NCBI GenBank assembly: GCA_017623115.1
Contig: JAGAPT010000021.1
Location: 1 to 64,000 of the forward strand
Length of the DNA: 64,000 bases
Direction of reading: 5' to 3'
From: Alistipes sp.
GTDB taxonomy: Bacteria > Bacteroidota > Bacteroidia > Bacteroidales > Rikenellaceae
Shown here: piece after piece, positions 15,915 to 25,718 of the stretch
How positions within the stretch are numbered: the first letter of the stretch is position 1
Layout: the number at the start of each line of letters is the position of its first letter
Position numbers and translations under genes: made by a program
Notes under the pieces: model-generated
Databases searched by the model: none
What the model was told of the DNA's origin: nothing
What the model saw: only the letters and a program-made list of their open reading frames with translations

Positions 15915-18900
15915 ATGCACAAAGTTATAAAAATATTGGGAAAGTTCCTCCTTTCGGCGGTTTTGTTCTTTCTCTTTTTACCGCTTGTGCTGTCGCTCCT
16001 GTTGGCTATCCCGGGTGTGCAGAACGCCGTGGTCGATAAGGCGACCTCGGTCGTGTCGCGCCGTTTGGGTACGCAGGTCAGCATCGGACGCATCGATGTG
16101 GGCGGTGCCGGTCGCATCGTGATTGAGGATTTCTATATTGAGGATTTTCAGCGAGATACGCTTTTTTATGTTGGTCAGCTCGATGCCTTCCTGCCTCGCT
16201 TGGGGTTGGGTGGAGAAGGGCTTCGCTTTACGCGCGGGCGCTTGCGCGATGCCAAACTCTACCTGCGCGAAACGCCCGAGGGGGAGATGAATATCCGCCA
16301 GGTGGTGATGCGCATGACCAACCCCGATAAGCCGAAAAAAGGAAAATTTCACCTCGAACTACGTGATGCACGGGTGGAGGATATGACGCTCGTCATCGAG
16401 CGATTGGAGCATCGCAATCCGCGGTTTGGGGTCGACTATGGCAATATGCGTTTCGAGGATCTGGATATTGCCATGAACGAGTTCATGATTGATGCCCAGC
16501 TGATTTACGCCGATGTGGCAGCCCTCTCGGTGCGTGAGCAGAGTGGCTTTGTGTTGGAGCACCTCGACGGACGTTTCTACCTGACCAATGGTAGCCTTGG
16601 TTTTGAGGATGCTCACCTGCGCATGCCTCACTCCGATTTGCACATCGCCTCGTTGGCCCTGGCCGGTAACTCTTGGGCGGATTATAAAAACTATATCTCC
16701 GAGGTGGAGATGCTGGTCGATGTGACCGGCTCGGTGGCAACCGACGATCTCGCCTATTTTGCCCCCTCGATGCGCCGTTGGCAGACCCGCTTTACGGAGG
16801 CTCAAATCGGCTTTGAGGGGAAGGTGGGGGATTTCGAGGCACGTGTGCAGGGGCTGCATGTTGGCGATGCTACGTCGGTGCGTGCCACGGGACGTGTGCG
16901 GGGACTGCCGGAGTTCCGCACGGCTCGCTTTGAAGTGCGCCTGCCCGAGTTGCGGACAACCGCTTCGGAGGCGTTGCTGCTGGCACGTAATATTGCGCGA
17001 GTGCGCTTTGCCGAGGGGTTGCGCCAAAAGTTACAACGTGCCGGAAAAATGGAGTTGTCGGGGTATGTTGAGGGGTCGTTTGCCGAATTTGATGCACAGG
17101 CGACCTTGGTGACCACCCTCGGTATGGCCAATCTTGAGGCACAGATGGCTCATCGTGTTACACCCGATGCCGAGACCGCCGATGCGGCTCCCGGACAGGT
17201 GCTGACGGCTCGTGTGACGGCCGATGATTTTCGCTTGGGACAATTCTTGGATGAGGAGCCGTTGGTCGGCACGGTCGATGTGGCCGCCTCGATGCGAGGG
17301 TTGGTCCATCGTCGCCTGGAGGATGCCTATGTGGCGGTCGATGTAACCGATTTGGAGTTCAATCGCTATCGCTACGATTCGATACGGGTGGCGGGACGTC
17401 TGCGTAATAAGACCTTCAACGGCCGCTTGCGGGTGCAGGATGCAGCGGTGGATACCCAGATAGCCGGTCTTTTCGATTGGCACGACTCGATTCCGCGCTA
17501 CGACCTGACGGCGCAGATGCATCATGTGGATCTGCATGCCATACATCTGAACGAGCGAGATTCGATTTCCGAATTTGCGGGTCGTTTGGTGGCCAAGGCG
17601 AGTGGTCGTTCGCTCGACGATTTGAATGGCCGCATCCAGCTCTCGAATGCCCACTATCGCTACAACGATAAGGAGGTCGGGGTACGCAGCGTGGTGGTGA
17701 CGGGCGAAAACTTCCCCCAGAGTAAATTTGTGGAGTTGCGTTCCGATTTTGCCGATGCTACGTTCCGCTCGAAGAGCGGTTATCAGACCATCTTCAACTA
17801 TCTGCGACGTTCGGCATGGCGTTATCTGCCGCTTATTGGCCGCAATGCCGAGGCTGAGTGGCAACAAGCTCCTCGCAAGGAGGCGGTACCGAACGACTAC
17901 TCGTTGCTCGATGTGAAGATTCACCACTTCAATCCCATCGCTGATGCCATCTCCGAGGGGTTGCAGGTGGCCGATGGCTCGTCGATGCAACTCCTGTTCA
18001 ATCCGGCCAGCGACCGCCTCTCGCTCAAACTTACATCGGATTATATCGAGCGTCGTCGCATGCTGGCAACCCGTTTGAATGTCAATGCCTCGAATCATAA
18101 CGACTCGCTGACACTCTATGCCTCTTCCGAGGATCTCTACCTCGGGGTATTGCATATGCCGCACTTCTCGTTGACCGGCGGTGCTCGATTGGGTCGCATG
18201 CAACTCTCGGCCGGATTCATGGATACGGTGCGTCAGGCCTCGGCGCGTGTCGGTTTGCGGGCCTCACTCTCGGAAGAGAAGGGCGAATATGGTCAGGCCG
18301 TGGAGATAGACCTGTTGCCGTCGCACCTCTCCTATGGCCCGACAACGTGGCAGATGGGGGCTCGCGGTATCCGTCTCGATACGGCACGTCTCGCTGTTGG
18401 TGGATTTGTGATGCGGGCCGATGACCAATGGTTGCGCCTGGATGGTCGCCTGTCGCGTATTGCGGGCGATTCACTGCGTCTCGACATGCGTAACTTTGAG
18501 TTGGGGCCCTTCATGCAGTTTGCCGACCGCATGGGGTACGACCTGACGGCTCGTGCCAATGGAGAAGCACTATTGGTGGCCACGGAGGAAGGACGACGCA
18601 TGTCGGCCGATGTGGCGGTTGACTCGTTGACAGCCAATGGCCTTGTTGCACCGCCCTTGCGCCTCGCTTCGCGTTGGGATTTTGCTCGCCGGCGAGCCGG
18701 ACTCTCGGTGGTAGATGCCCAGCGTCGGGATACGTTGCTGCGTGGTTTCTATGCGCCCAAGCAGAATCGCTATTACGCCCATCTGATGGTCGATAGTTTG
18801 TCGATGGCACTGCTTGACCCCATCCTGACGGGTGTCGTCTCGGATACAGAGGGGCGTGCCAAGGCTGATTTGGTGTTGCAGGGCGAGGGGCGCAATGCCG

Positions 18901-20516
18901 ACCTCTCGGGACGTGTTGAGGTGACGGATATGAAGACGCAGGTCGATTTCACGAAGGTGGCCTACTCGATGCCGCGTGGTGAGATTACGGTGCATAATAA
19001 CCGCTTTACGGCCAAAGATGTTCCCATCTTCGATGCCGAGGGTAACCGAGGCCGCTTTGCGCTGGATTTGAATCTGCAACACCTCTCGAACATCGCTTAT
19101 GAGGTGCGTGTGGCGCCCGAGCGGATGCTGGTGCTCAATACCACCCAAGCGGATAATAACCTCTTCTATGGTCGTCTCTATGCCAGCGGTACGGCACGTA
19201 TTGCAGGTGATAAGGGTGCCGTCAAGATGGATATTGCCGCCCGCACAGAGGATAACTCCTTCTTCTTCATGCCGCTGTCCGATAAATCGACCATCTCGAA
19301 TGCCGAGTTTGTTACCTTCGTGCAACCTTCGTCGGTCGATTCGACCGATTTGGTGGCCGAGCGTCGTCGTCGCTTTGAGCGTGCACGCAATAAGGAGCGT
19401 GCTGCCAATCGAATGGAGATTGATTTGGCGGTAGATGTCGAGCCGAACGTGGAGGTGGAGATGATGGTTTCGGGCAGTCCGATTAAGGCTCGGGGCGAGG
19501 GTACGTTGAACCTCACTGTCGAGCCACAGAGCAATACCTTCGAGATGTATGGCGACTATACGATTCGGGAGGGTAGTTACCACTTCTCGCTGCAAAACCT
19601 GATCTCGAAACGCTTCCTCATCGAGGATGGCTCGATGATTCAGTGGACGGGCGATCCGGTCGATGCCCGCCTCGATATCGATGCCCTCTATAAACTCAAA
19701 ACATCGTTGCAGCCGCTGCTCGAGGGTACGGCCGATAACGTAGTAACCGATCGTTCGGTGCCTGTCGAGTGTCGCATCCATATTGGTGAGCGACTCTCAA
19801 ATCCCGATATTACGTTTGCGGTGCATGTGCCCGATGCCGATCCCGAAACGCAGAGTGTGATTGCTACGGCGTTGAGTACCCCCGAATCGGTCGATTTGCA
19901 GTTCCTCTACCTGCTTATTTTCAATAATTTCATGGCTGAAAACAGCCTCTCGGGTACGGCCGGTATCGGCTCGACGGCTTCGGCAGCCTCGGGACTGGAG
20001 TTCTTGTCCAATCAGTTGAGCCGTCTGCTCTCGGTGAGCGACTACAACCTCGTGATTCGCTATCGCCCCAAGACCGAGGTGGCGAGTGATGAGGTCGATT
20101 TCGGCTTGTCGAAGAGTTTGATTAATAACCGCCTCTATGTGGAGGTCGAGGGTAACTACATCATTGACAACAAGCAGGCCGTGAATAGCTCGATGTCGAA
20201 CTTCATGGGCGAGGCCTACCTGACCTATCTGGTCGATCGTTCGGGAGCCCTGCGTCTGAAGGCCTTTACGCAGACCATCGACCGCTTCGACGAGAACCAG
20301 GGTATGCAGGAGACCGGTATCGGTATCTCCTACAAGGAGGACTTCGATAACTTCCGCGATCTGCGTCGACGCATCAAAGAGCGTTTCTCGAGCAAGCGTC
20401 GCAAGGAGCGCAAGGAGCGGGAACGACAACTGCTGGAGGCGCAAGCACAGGCCGATGAGACGATTGAAACAGACGAAGTAGACAACATTAACGCGCAAGA
20501 AAACTTAAATAAATAA
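15915..20516 (+). CDS. tamB: TamB-like translocation/lipid-transport protein (DUF490/AsmA-like)
   Basis: 1533 residues. The ATG at 15915 gives MHKVIKILGKFLLSAVLFFL, a single N-terminal membrane anchor; an in-frame upstream extension would overlap the LytTR gene. The long body is repetitive beta structure typical of AsmA-like/TamB proteins that form a hydrophobic groove across the periplasm. The C-terminal TamB domain is visible: GDYTIREGSYHFSLQNLISK, IQWTGDPVDARLDIDALYK, and the ending segment with YNLVIRYRPKTE and NNRLYVEVEGNYIIDN. A charged C-terminal tail (RRRIKERFSSKRRKERKERE) follows. It is thought to move phospholipid or help outer-membrane protein assembly. exbB begins 15 bp later. Confidence 0.93.
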   Translation: MHKVIKILGKFLLSAVLFFLFLPLVLSLLLAIPGVQNAVVDKATSVVSRRLGTQVSIGRIDVGGAGRIVIEDFYIEDFQRDTLFYVGQLDAFLPRLGLGGEGLRFTRGRLRDAKLYLRETPEGEMNIRQVVMRMTNPDKPKKGKFHLELRDARVEDMTLVIERLEHRNPRFGVDYGNMRFEDLDIAMNEFMIDAQLIYADVAALSVREQSGFVLEHLDGRFYLTNGSLGFEDAHLRMPHSDLHIASLALAGNSWADYKNYISEVEMLVDVTGSVATDDLAYFAPSMRRWQTRFTEAQIGFEGKVGDFEARVQGLHVGDATSVRATGRVRGLPEFRTARFEVRLPELRTTASEALLLARNIARVRFAEGLRQKLQRAGKMELSGYVEGSFAEFDAQATLVTTLGMANLEAQMAHRVTPDAETADAAPGQVLTARVTADDFRLGQFLDEEPLVGTVDVAASMRGLVHRRLEDAYVAVDVTDLEFNRYRYDSIRVAGRLRNKTFNGRLRVQDAAVDTQIAGLFDWHDSIPRYDLTAQMHHVDLHAIHLNERDSISEFAGRLVAKASGRSLDDLNGRIQLSNAHYRYNDKEVGVRSVVVTGENFPQSKFVELRSDFADATFRSKSGYQTIFNYLRRSAWRYLPLIGRNAEAEWQQAPRKEAVPNDYSLLDVKIHHFNPIADAISEGLQVADGSSMQLLFNPASDRLSLKLTSDYIERRRMLATRLNVNASNHNDSLTLYASSEDLYLGVLHMPHFSLTGGARLGRMQLSAGFMDTVRQASARVGLRASLSEEKGEYGQAVEIDLLPSHLSYGPTTWQMGARGIRLDTARLAVGGFVMRADDQWLRLDGRLSRIAGDSLRLDMRNFELGPFMQFADRMGYDLTARANGEALLVATEEGRRMSADVAVDSLTANGLVAPPLRLASRWDFARRRAGLSVVDAQRRDTLLRGFYAPKQNRYYAHLMVDSLSMALLDPILTGVVSDTEGRAKADLVLQGEGRNADLSGRVEVTDMKTQVDFTKVAYSMPRGEITVHNNRFTAKDVPIFDAEGNRGRFALDLNLQHLSNIAYEVRVAPERMLVLNTTQADNNLFYGRLYASGTARIAGDKGAVKMDIAARTEDNSFFFMPLSDKSTISNAEFVTFVQPSSVDSTDLVAERRRRFERARNKERAANRMEIDLAVDVEPNVEVEMMVSGSPIKARGEGTLNLTVEPQSNTFEMYGDYTIREGSYHFSLQNLISKRFLIEDGSMIQWTGDPVDARLDIDALYKLKTSLQPLLEGTADNVVTDRSVPVECRIHIGERLSNPDITFAVHVPDADPETQSVIATALSTPESVDLQFLYLLIFNNFMAENSLSGTAGIGSTASAASGLEFLSNQLSRLLSVSDYNLVIRYRPKTEVASDEVDFGLSKSLINNRLYVEVEGNYIIDNKQAVNSSMSNFMGEAYLTYLVDRSGALRLKAFTQTIDRFDENQGMQETGIGISYKEDFDNFRDLRRRIKERFSSKRRKERKERERQLLEAQAQADETIETDEVDNINAQENLNK

Positions 20517-20531
20517 ACACAACAAAATCGT

Positions 20532-21206
20532 ATGATGACATTTTTGCAGGCTGCCGAAGCGGTGGCCATGAGTGAGGAGACCCGAATGGGATTGTGGACG
20601 CTCTTTACGAAGGGCGGATGGTTGATGTGGCCGCTGCTGGCTTTGGGCGGTGTGACCATCTTCATCTTTGTGGAGCGTTATATGCAGATTCGCAAAGCCT
20701 CGGTGCTGGATATCAACTTCATGAACCGCATCCGTGATTACATTTCGGATGGGAAGATGGCCGTGGCCGTGAACCTGTGCCGCAAGACTGATACGCCGAT
20801 TGCCCGCATGATTGAGAAGGGTATCGAGCGCATTGGCCGTCCGATGTCGGATGTGCAGACGGCTATCGAGAATGTGGCAAACCTGGAGGTGTCGAAACTC
20901 GAAAACGGCCTTCCGTTCCTCGCTACGATCGCCGGTGGTGCCCCGATGATAGGCTTCCTGGGTACGGTGCTCGGTATGGTGCAGACCTTCATGGATATGT
21001 CGGCTGCCGGTGGTACGGTGGACCTGGCACTGCTCTCGAGCGGTATGTATGTGGCCATGGTGACGACCGTCATGGGTCTTCTTGTCGGTATTCCGGCCTA
21101 CTTTGGTTACAACTACCTCGTAGCCCGCATCGAGAAACTGGTCTTCCAGATGGAGGCCAACTCGATTGCCTTCATGGATATTCTGAATCAACCCGTTCAA
21201 AAATAG
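20532..21206 (+). CDS. exbB: MotA/TolQ/ExbB proton channel protein
   Basis: 224 residues with three membrane segments (near 30-55, 125-150, 170-195) and the family core: FLATIAGGAPMIGFLGTVLGMV and GMYVAMVTTVMGLLVGIPAYF. ExbB and ExbD form the proton-driven motor that energises TonB-dependent outer-membrane transport such as SusC or FadL-independent porins. Two adjacent ATGs (20532, 20535) are equally possible starts. It lies 15 bp behind tamB and 6 bp before exbD. Confidence 0.95.
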   Translation: MMTFLQAAEAVAMSEETRMGLWTLFTKGGWLMWPLLALGGVTIFIFVERYMQIRKASVLDINFMNRIRDYISDGKMAVAVNLCRKTDTPIARMIEKGIERIGRPMSDVQTAIENVANLEVSKLENGLPFLATIAGGAPMIGFLGTVLGMVQTFMDMSAAGGTVDLALLSSGMYVAMVTTVMGLLVGIPAYFGYNYLVARIEKLVFQMEANSIAFMDILNQPVQK

Positions 21207-21212
21207 ACACCT

Positions 21213-21620
21213 ATGGCTATCAAACATGGATCGAAGGTCGACAAGAACTTCTCGTCGTCGTCGATGACCGACCTGATGTTCCTGCTGCTGCTCTTCCTGC
21301 TGATTGCAACCACGCTGATCAATCCCAATGCCTTGAAGCTGATGCTCCCGAAGAGTTCGAATCAGCTGAAGGATAAGGCGATGACCACCGTGTCGATTCA
21401 GGATGCGGGGCGTGGAAACTACCGCTACTATGTCGAGCTGCAGGAGGTAGGGTCGATTGCCGGTGTCGAGCGGGCACTCAAAGAGCGACTGGGTGAGCGG
21501 GAGGACGCTACCGTATCGCTGCATGCCGATAAGTCGGTGGTGTGGGACGAGATTATCAAGGTGATGAATGTCGCTAAGCGGAACGGCTATAAACTCCACG
21601 CTGCGACACAGGCCGAATAA
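21213..21620 (+). CDS. exbD: ExbD/TolR biopolymer transport protein
   Basis: 135 residues. A single membrane segment (DLMFLLLLFLLIATTLINPN) carries the conserved Asp (SSSMTDLMFLL) that relays protons in the ExbB-ExbD motor, followed by a periplasmic domain with the usual beta-alpha pattern and the ending WDEIIKVMNVAKRNGYKLHAA. It is part of the exbB-exbD-tonB run. Confidence 0.95.
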   Translation: MAIKHGSKVDKNFSSSSMTDLMFLLLLFLLIATTLINPNALKLMLPKSSNQLKDKAMTTVSIQDAGRGNYRYYVELQEVGSIAGVERALKERLGEREDATVSLHADKSVVWDEIIKVMNVAKRNGYKLHAATQAE

Positions 21621-21655
21621 CCCGAAATGACCAACTAAATCCGGAAGAGACCCCG

Positions 21656-22348
21656 ATGTATTACTACGACCCGAATGACCGTCGTCCACGCCGTTGGGCT
21701 GTGTTTGTAACAACCTGCTATGTGTTGTTGCTCGGGATGTCGTTTGCCTTTGTTTCGTTTGACTTTAGCCGCCCCGAGGCCTCGACCGATGAGATTATCA
21801 TCGAGTTTATCGAGCCGGAGCAGGTGACGCCACCGCCACCGCCACCCCGACGGGTGGTCGAGCCACGCGTACACGAAAAGGCGGCACCTGTCGAGCAGAC
21901 GGCGCAGGTGGAGGGCGCAGATAATGAGACGCGCACACCCAATCCCAATGCCCTCTTTGCGATGAACAAGGGTGGGGTAGACGAACCCGAAAATGCCGGT
22001 AATCCGCATGCCCGCGAGGGGGAGGATAAGGCTTCGGGTACAGGCCCCGGGCTCAGTGCAGATGGCTTCGACCAACTCGATAAGGGGTTGCAGGGGCGAG
22101 GCTTGGCGGGCGATCTGCCACGTCCCTCCTATCCCGGTACGAAGAGTGGCAAGGTGGTCGTGCGTGTCACGGTAGACGGCAAAGGGGCTGTCACGAGTGC
22201 CACGTTTGAGCCGACAGGTTCCACCACCAACGACCCGGCACTGGTTAAGGCAGCGGTTGAGGCGGCCCGTAAAGCACGCTTTACCGAGAGTCGAGCTGTG
22301 GTGCAAGGGGGAACGATAACCTATCTATTCCGCATAAAAGCTAACTGA
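21656..22348 (+). CDS. tonB: Energy transducer TonB
   Basis: 230 residues. One membrane helix (residues 13-34, AVFVTTCYVLLLGMSFAF), a Pro-rich linker (TPPPPPPRRVVEPR), a long flexible region, and a C-terminal TonB domain: GKVVVRVTVDGKGAVTSATFEPTGS and AVEAARKARFTES. It would span the periplasm and pull on TonB boxes of outer-membrane transporters. Its stop overlaps the start of the DUF1573 gene by one base (TGATG at 22346-22350), which implies translational coupling. Confidence 0.93.
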   Translation: MYYYDPNDRRPRRWAVFVTTCYVLLLGMSFAFVSFDFSRPEASTDEIIIEFIEPEQVTPPPPPPRRVVEPRVHEKAAPVEQTAQVEGADNETRTPNPNALFAMNKGGVDEPENAGNPHAREGEDKASGTGPGLSADGFDQLDKGLQGRGLAGDLPRPSYPGTKSGKVVVRVTVDGKGAVTSATFEPTGSTTNDPALVKAAVEAARKARFTESRAVVQGGTITYLFRIKAN

Positions 22349-22797
22349 TGAAACGACTATTGCTGTTACTATTTGTGGCTCTGCTGCCCTGGGTGGCCGA
22401 GGCTGATCGCAAGGGAGGGGATGTGCCCTCCGGCAAGGCCTTGTTGCGCTTGGAGGAGCATGTGCATAACTTTGGCGATGTGCCCCATCGTGGCGGAGAG
22501 CTTGTCTATGAATTTCGCTTCACGAACAGCGGTACGGCACCGCTTGTACTCACACGGGTCGTGACGACCTGCTCCTGTCTGAAGGCACACTTCAATCGAC
22601 GTCCCGTAGCACCGGGTGAGTCGGCCGGCATTCGGATTGTCTACGAGCCGCATAAGAGCGAGCCCGGCGTCTTCAATAAAGTGATTCAAATCTACTCGAA
22701 TTCGGCCGAGGGGCGTGAGGTGATTACCGTGCAGGGCAACGCCTTGGAGAGCGAGAAGGTGAAGGTCAAGGCCGATAAGGTGAAAATTAAGAATTGA
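22348..22797 (+). CDS. DUF1573 domain periplasmic protein
   Basis: 149 residues. A Sec signal (MKRLLLLLFVALLPWVAEAD) is followed by a DUF1573 immunoglobulin-like domain: HNFGDVPHRGGELVYEFRFTNSGTAPL, then VVTTCSCLKAHFNRRPVAPGES and a closing FNKVIQIYSN. The TCSC motif is a family hallmark. DUF1573 proteins are common in Bacteroidota and their role is not known. It is translationally coupled to tonB and followed 1 bp later by mtaD. The Lys/Val-rich tail (EKVKVKADKVKIKN) is low complexity. Confidence 0.85.
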   Translation: MKRLLLLLFVALLPWVAEADRKGGDVPSGKALLRLEEHVHNFGDVPHRGGELVYEFRFTNSGTAPLVLTRVVTTCSCLKAHFNRRPVAPGESAGIRIVYEPHKSEPGVFNKVIQIYSNSAEGREVITVQGNALESEKVKVKADKVKIKN

Positions 22798-22798
22798 G

Positions 22799-24118
22799 AT
22801 GAAAACACTGTTTCGAAATGCGACGATTATCCCGATGCGCCATGAGGCCGGTGAGGCTGATGTGTTTCGGGGCTCGGTCGGTGTCGTGGGGAATCTCATT
22901 GCGCTGGTCGCCACCTCGGAGGAGGAGGTGCAGGCCTTTTGCGCAAGCCATCCCAATTGCCGCATCATCGATTGCACGGGCAAGGTGCTGATGCCGGGGC
23001 TTATCAATACCCATTGCCATGCCGCCATGACCTTGCAACGCAGCTATGCTGATGATATAGCCCTCATGGAGTGGCTCAACGACTACATCTGGCCCTTCGA
23101 GGCGAAGCAGTCGGCCGACGATATAGCCCTGGGTATGACGCTTGGCGTGGTCGAGATGTTGCTCGGGGGTGTTACCTCGTTTGTCGATATGTACTTCCAC
23201 GAGAGCCGTTGTGTCGAGGTGGTCGAACGGCTGGGTATTCGCGCTCTGCTCGGCTGCTCCTATTTCGACCATTCGCTGGAGGTGGCCAAGGCCGATGCCT
23301 TGGCGGCCTGTGAGCGAGCCGCAGGATGCGACCGCATCCGCATTGCGCTGGCTCCGCATGCCCCCTATACCGTTTCACGGGAGGTGCTTTTGGCGAGCAA
23401 GCATTTTGCCGAGGAGCACCACCTGCCGATGATGATTCACCTCTCGGAGACGAAGGCCGAGTTGGAGCAGGTGGCTGCGCAATATGGCATGCGTCCCGTG
23501 GCCCTGCTCGAAGAGCTGGGGCTGTTGAACGACCGCCTGATTGCGGCACACTGCGTCTGGCTCAACGAGGAGGAGCGTGCAACATTGCGAGAACATGGCG
23601 TCATTGTTTCGCACAATGCGCAGAGCAATATGAAGATTGCAAGTGGCGCAGCCCCCATTGCCGAGATGCTGGCCGAGGGGCTTTGTGTTACGTTGGCGAC
23701 GGATGGCCCCTGCTCGAATAACGACCTCGATCTATGGGAGGAGATGCGTTCGGCAGCCTTCCTGCAGAAACTGTCGCACGAAAATCCGTTGGTGCTGCCG
23801 GCTCGGGAGGTGTTGCGCATGGCGACGGCCAATGGTGCCCGTGCCATGGGCTTTGCCGAGGGCGAGTTGGGGGTCGTGCAGCAGGGAGCAGTGGCGGACC
23901 TCATTGTGGTTGACCTCAATAAGCCGCACCTGCAGCCGATACACGACGTGGTGTCGAATCTGGTCTACTGCGGCAAGGCTTCGGATGTCGAGTGGGTGAT
24001 GGTCGATGGCCGTATGGTCGTCGAGGAGCGTCGGATTCCCGGGCTCGATTTGGCTGCGCTCTACCGCGAGGTGGGCGAGGCGGCAAACCGCATTAAAAAG
24101 CAGGTGGCAGAGCGATGA
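22799..24118 (+). CDS. mtaD: Amidohydrolase, MtaD-like (5-methylthioadenosine/S-adenosylhomocysteine deaminase)
   Basis: 439 residues. Amidohydrolase metal and catalytic motifs are present: NTHCHAAM (HxH), LAPHAPYTVS, the Glu in HLSETKAE, HCVWLNEEE, and the late Asp in ATDGPCSNNDLDLWEEMR. These together are typical of MtaD/TrzN-like purine deaminases that turn methylthioadenosine or SAH into inosine forms. A cytoplasmic location is expected. Its stop overlaps the next start (ATGA at 24115-24118), so it is coupled to the MBL gene. Confidence 0.9.
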   Translation: MKTLFRNATIIPMRHEAGEADVFRGSVGVVGNLIALVATSEEEVQAFCASHPNCRIIDCTGKVLMPGLINTHCHAAMTLQRSYADDIALMEWLNDYIWPFEAKQSADDIALGMTLGVVEMLLGGVTSFVDMYFHESRCVEVVERLGIRALLGCSYFDHSLEVAKADALAACERAAGCDRIRIALAPHAPYTVSREVLLASKHFAEEHHLPMMIHLSETKAELEQVAAQYGMRPVALLEELGLLNDRLIAAHCVWLNEEERATLREHGVIVSHNAQSNMKIASGAAPIAEMLAEGLCVTLATDGPCSNNDLDLWEEMRSAAFLQKLSHENPLVLPAREVLRMATANGARAMGFAEGELGVVQQGAVADLIVVDLNKPHLQPIHDVVSNLVYCGKASDVEWVMVDGRMVVEERRIPGLDLAALYREVGEAANRIKKQVAER

Positions 24119-24900
24119 AACTAACTTTCCTCGGAACAGGAACCTCACAAGGGGTGCCGACCATCGGTTGCCGATGTGCGGTCTGTCGTTCGACCGACCG
24201 ACGTGACCGACGTCTGCGGAGTGCAGCGATGGTCGAGTGGCGCGGGGTGCGCCTGCTTATCGATGCAGGACCTGATTTGCGCTACCAACTGCTCCGAGCC
24301 GATGTGAGCCATCTGGATGGCATCCTGCTGACCCACGAGCATAAAGATCATATCGGAGGGTTGGATGATGTGCGAGCCCTCAATTTCGTCGACTATCCCG
24401 AGGCGATTCATCCGGTCGACATCTACGCTACGGAGCGTACCTTGTCGACCGTGCGCAAGGATTTCGACTACGCCTTTGTGGCGGATAAATATCGTGGTGT
24501 GCCCGAAATATGCCTGCATGCGATTCATCACGGCGAGCCTTTTCGGGTGGGGGATGCCGAGATAGTGCCGATTGCGGGTCGCCACTCGGCTCGTTTTGAG
24601 GTAACGGGTTTTCGTTTCGGACGGTTGGCCTACCTGACCGATTTTAAGGAGATAGCCGAAGAGGAGGTGCGCCGATTGGAAGGTGTTGAGGTGCTGGTGG
24701 TCAATGCATTGCGTGTAAAGCCGCACGATTCGCACTTTAACCTGGAGGAGGCGTTGACGTTGATTCGTCGCCTGCGTCCGCAGCACGCTTTCCTGACCCA
24801 TATGTCGCATGATATGGGACTGCATGCCGAGCGGAGCCGTTTGCTCCCCGAGGGGGTCGAGTTGGCATACGATACATTGGAGATTGAACTAAACGACTGA
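24115..24900 (+). CDS. MBL-fold metallohydrolase (PhnP-like phosphodiesterase)
   Basis: 261 residues. LGTGTSQGVPTIGCRCAVCRS matches the PhnP-type N-terminus with its extra Cys pair that can bind a structural metal, and LTHEHKDHIGGLDDV is the HxHxDH catalytic metal site. PhnP cleaves cyclic ribose phosphodiesters; many relatives outside phosphonate operons are of unknown substrate, and some are annotated as lipoate or octanoate-pathway neighbours. It overlaps mtaD by 4 bp and precedes the SDR gene by 1 bp. Confidence 0.88.
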   Translation: MKLTFLGTGTSQGVPTIGCRCAVCRSTDRRDRRLRSAAMVEWRGVRLLIDAGPDLRYQLLRADVSHLDGILLTHEHKDHIGGLDDVRALNFVDYPEAIHPVDIYATERTLSTVRKDFDYAFVADKYRGVPEICLHAIHHGEPFRVGDAEIVPIAGRHSARFEVTGFRFGRLAYLTDFKEIAEEEVRRLEGVEVLVVNALRVKPHDSHFNLEEALTLIRRLRPQHAFLTHMSHDMGLHAERSRLLPEGVELAYDTLEIELND

Positions 24901-24901
24901 T

Positions 24902-25717
24902 ATGAAGAATTTTAACGGAAAAACCGTCGTGGTGACGGGTGCTTCGTCGGGGATTGGCGAGGCGTTGGCACGTGAATTTGCCGAATTGGGAGCCAATGTG
25001 GTGATGGGAGCGCGCAGCATTCAGAAGTTGCAACTCATTGCTGGCGAGATTCGCGAGAAGGGGGGCAAGGTGGCCTACTGTGGCGTGGATGTCGTCAAGG
25101 AGGAGGAGTGCAAGGAGCTGATTGATACCGCCGTGAAGGAGTTTGGCGGGGTCGATGTGCTGATTTGCAATGCCGGGCTCTCGATGCGAGCCTTGTTTGA
25201 TGATTGCGATTTGCAGGTACTGCATCGCCTGATGGATGTGAACTTCTGGGGTACGGTGAACTGCTGTAAATATGCACTTCCCTACCTGCAAGAGGCGAAG
25301 GGTTCGATTGTCGGTGTCTCGTCGGTAGCCGGTCTGCATGGCCTGCCGGGTCGCACGGGTTATTCGGCTTCGAAATATGCCATGACCGGATTCCTCGAGA
25401 CGCTTCGCATCGAGAACCTGAAAAAGGGGCTGCACGTGATGGTGGCCTGCCCGGGATTTACCGCCTCGAATGTCCGTTTCTCGGCCTTGACGGCTGATGG
25501 CACCCAGCAGGGGGAGACCCCACGCGATGAGGCGAAGATGATGACTCCCGAGGAGGTGGCCAAAATCATTGTGCGAGGTATTCGTCGTCGCAAGCGTCTT
25601 TGTCTGATGGAGATTGAGGGGCGAGCCACTCATTTCGTGAAGAAGTTCGCACCCGCTTTCCTCGACAAGATGTTCTACTATGTCATGTCCAAAGAGCCCA
25701 ACTCCCCCTTTAAGTAG
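24902..25717 (+). CDS. SDR family oxidoreductase
   Basis: 271 residues. Classical SDR features: TGASSGIGEALARE at the N-terminus, CNAG (LICNAGLSM), catalytic Ser in GVSSVAGL, and YSASK. The C-terminal part (TPEEVAKIIVRGIRRRKRLCL, VKKFAPAFLDKMFY) is like the DltE/11-beta-HSD-like group that often act on lipids or ketones. Substrate unknown. It is the last gene of the plus-strand run; a palindromic repeat starts 1 bp after its stop. Confidence 0.88.
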   Translation: MKNFNGKTVVVTGASSGIGEALAREFAELGANVVMGARSIQKLQLIAGEIREKGGKVAYCGVDVVKEEECKELIDTAVKEFGGVDVLICNAGLSMRALFDDCDLQVLHRLMDVNFWGTVNCCKYALPYLQEAKGSIVGVSSVAGLHGLPGRTGYSASKYAMTGFLETLRIENLKKGLHVMVACPGFTASNVRFSALTADGTQQGETPRDEAKMMTPEEVAKIIVRGIRRRKRLCLMEIEGRATHFVKKFAPAFLDKMFYYVMSKEPNSPFK

Positions 25718-25718
25718 C

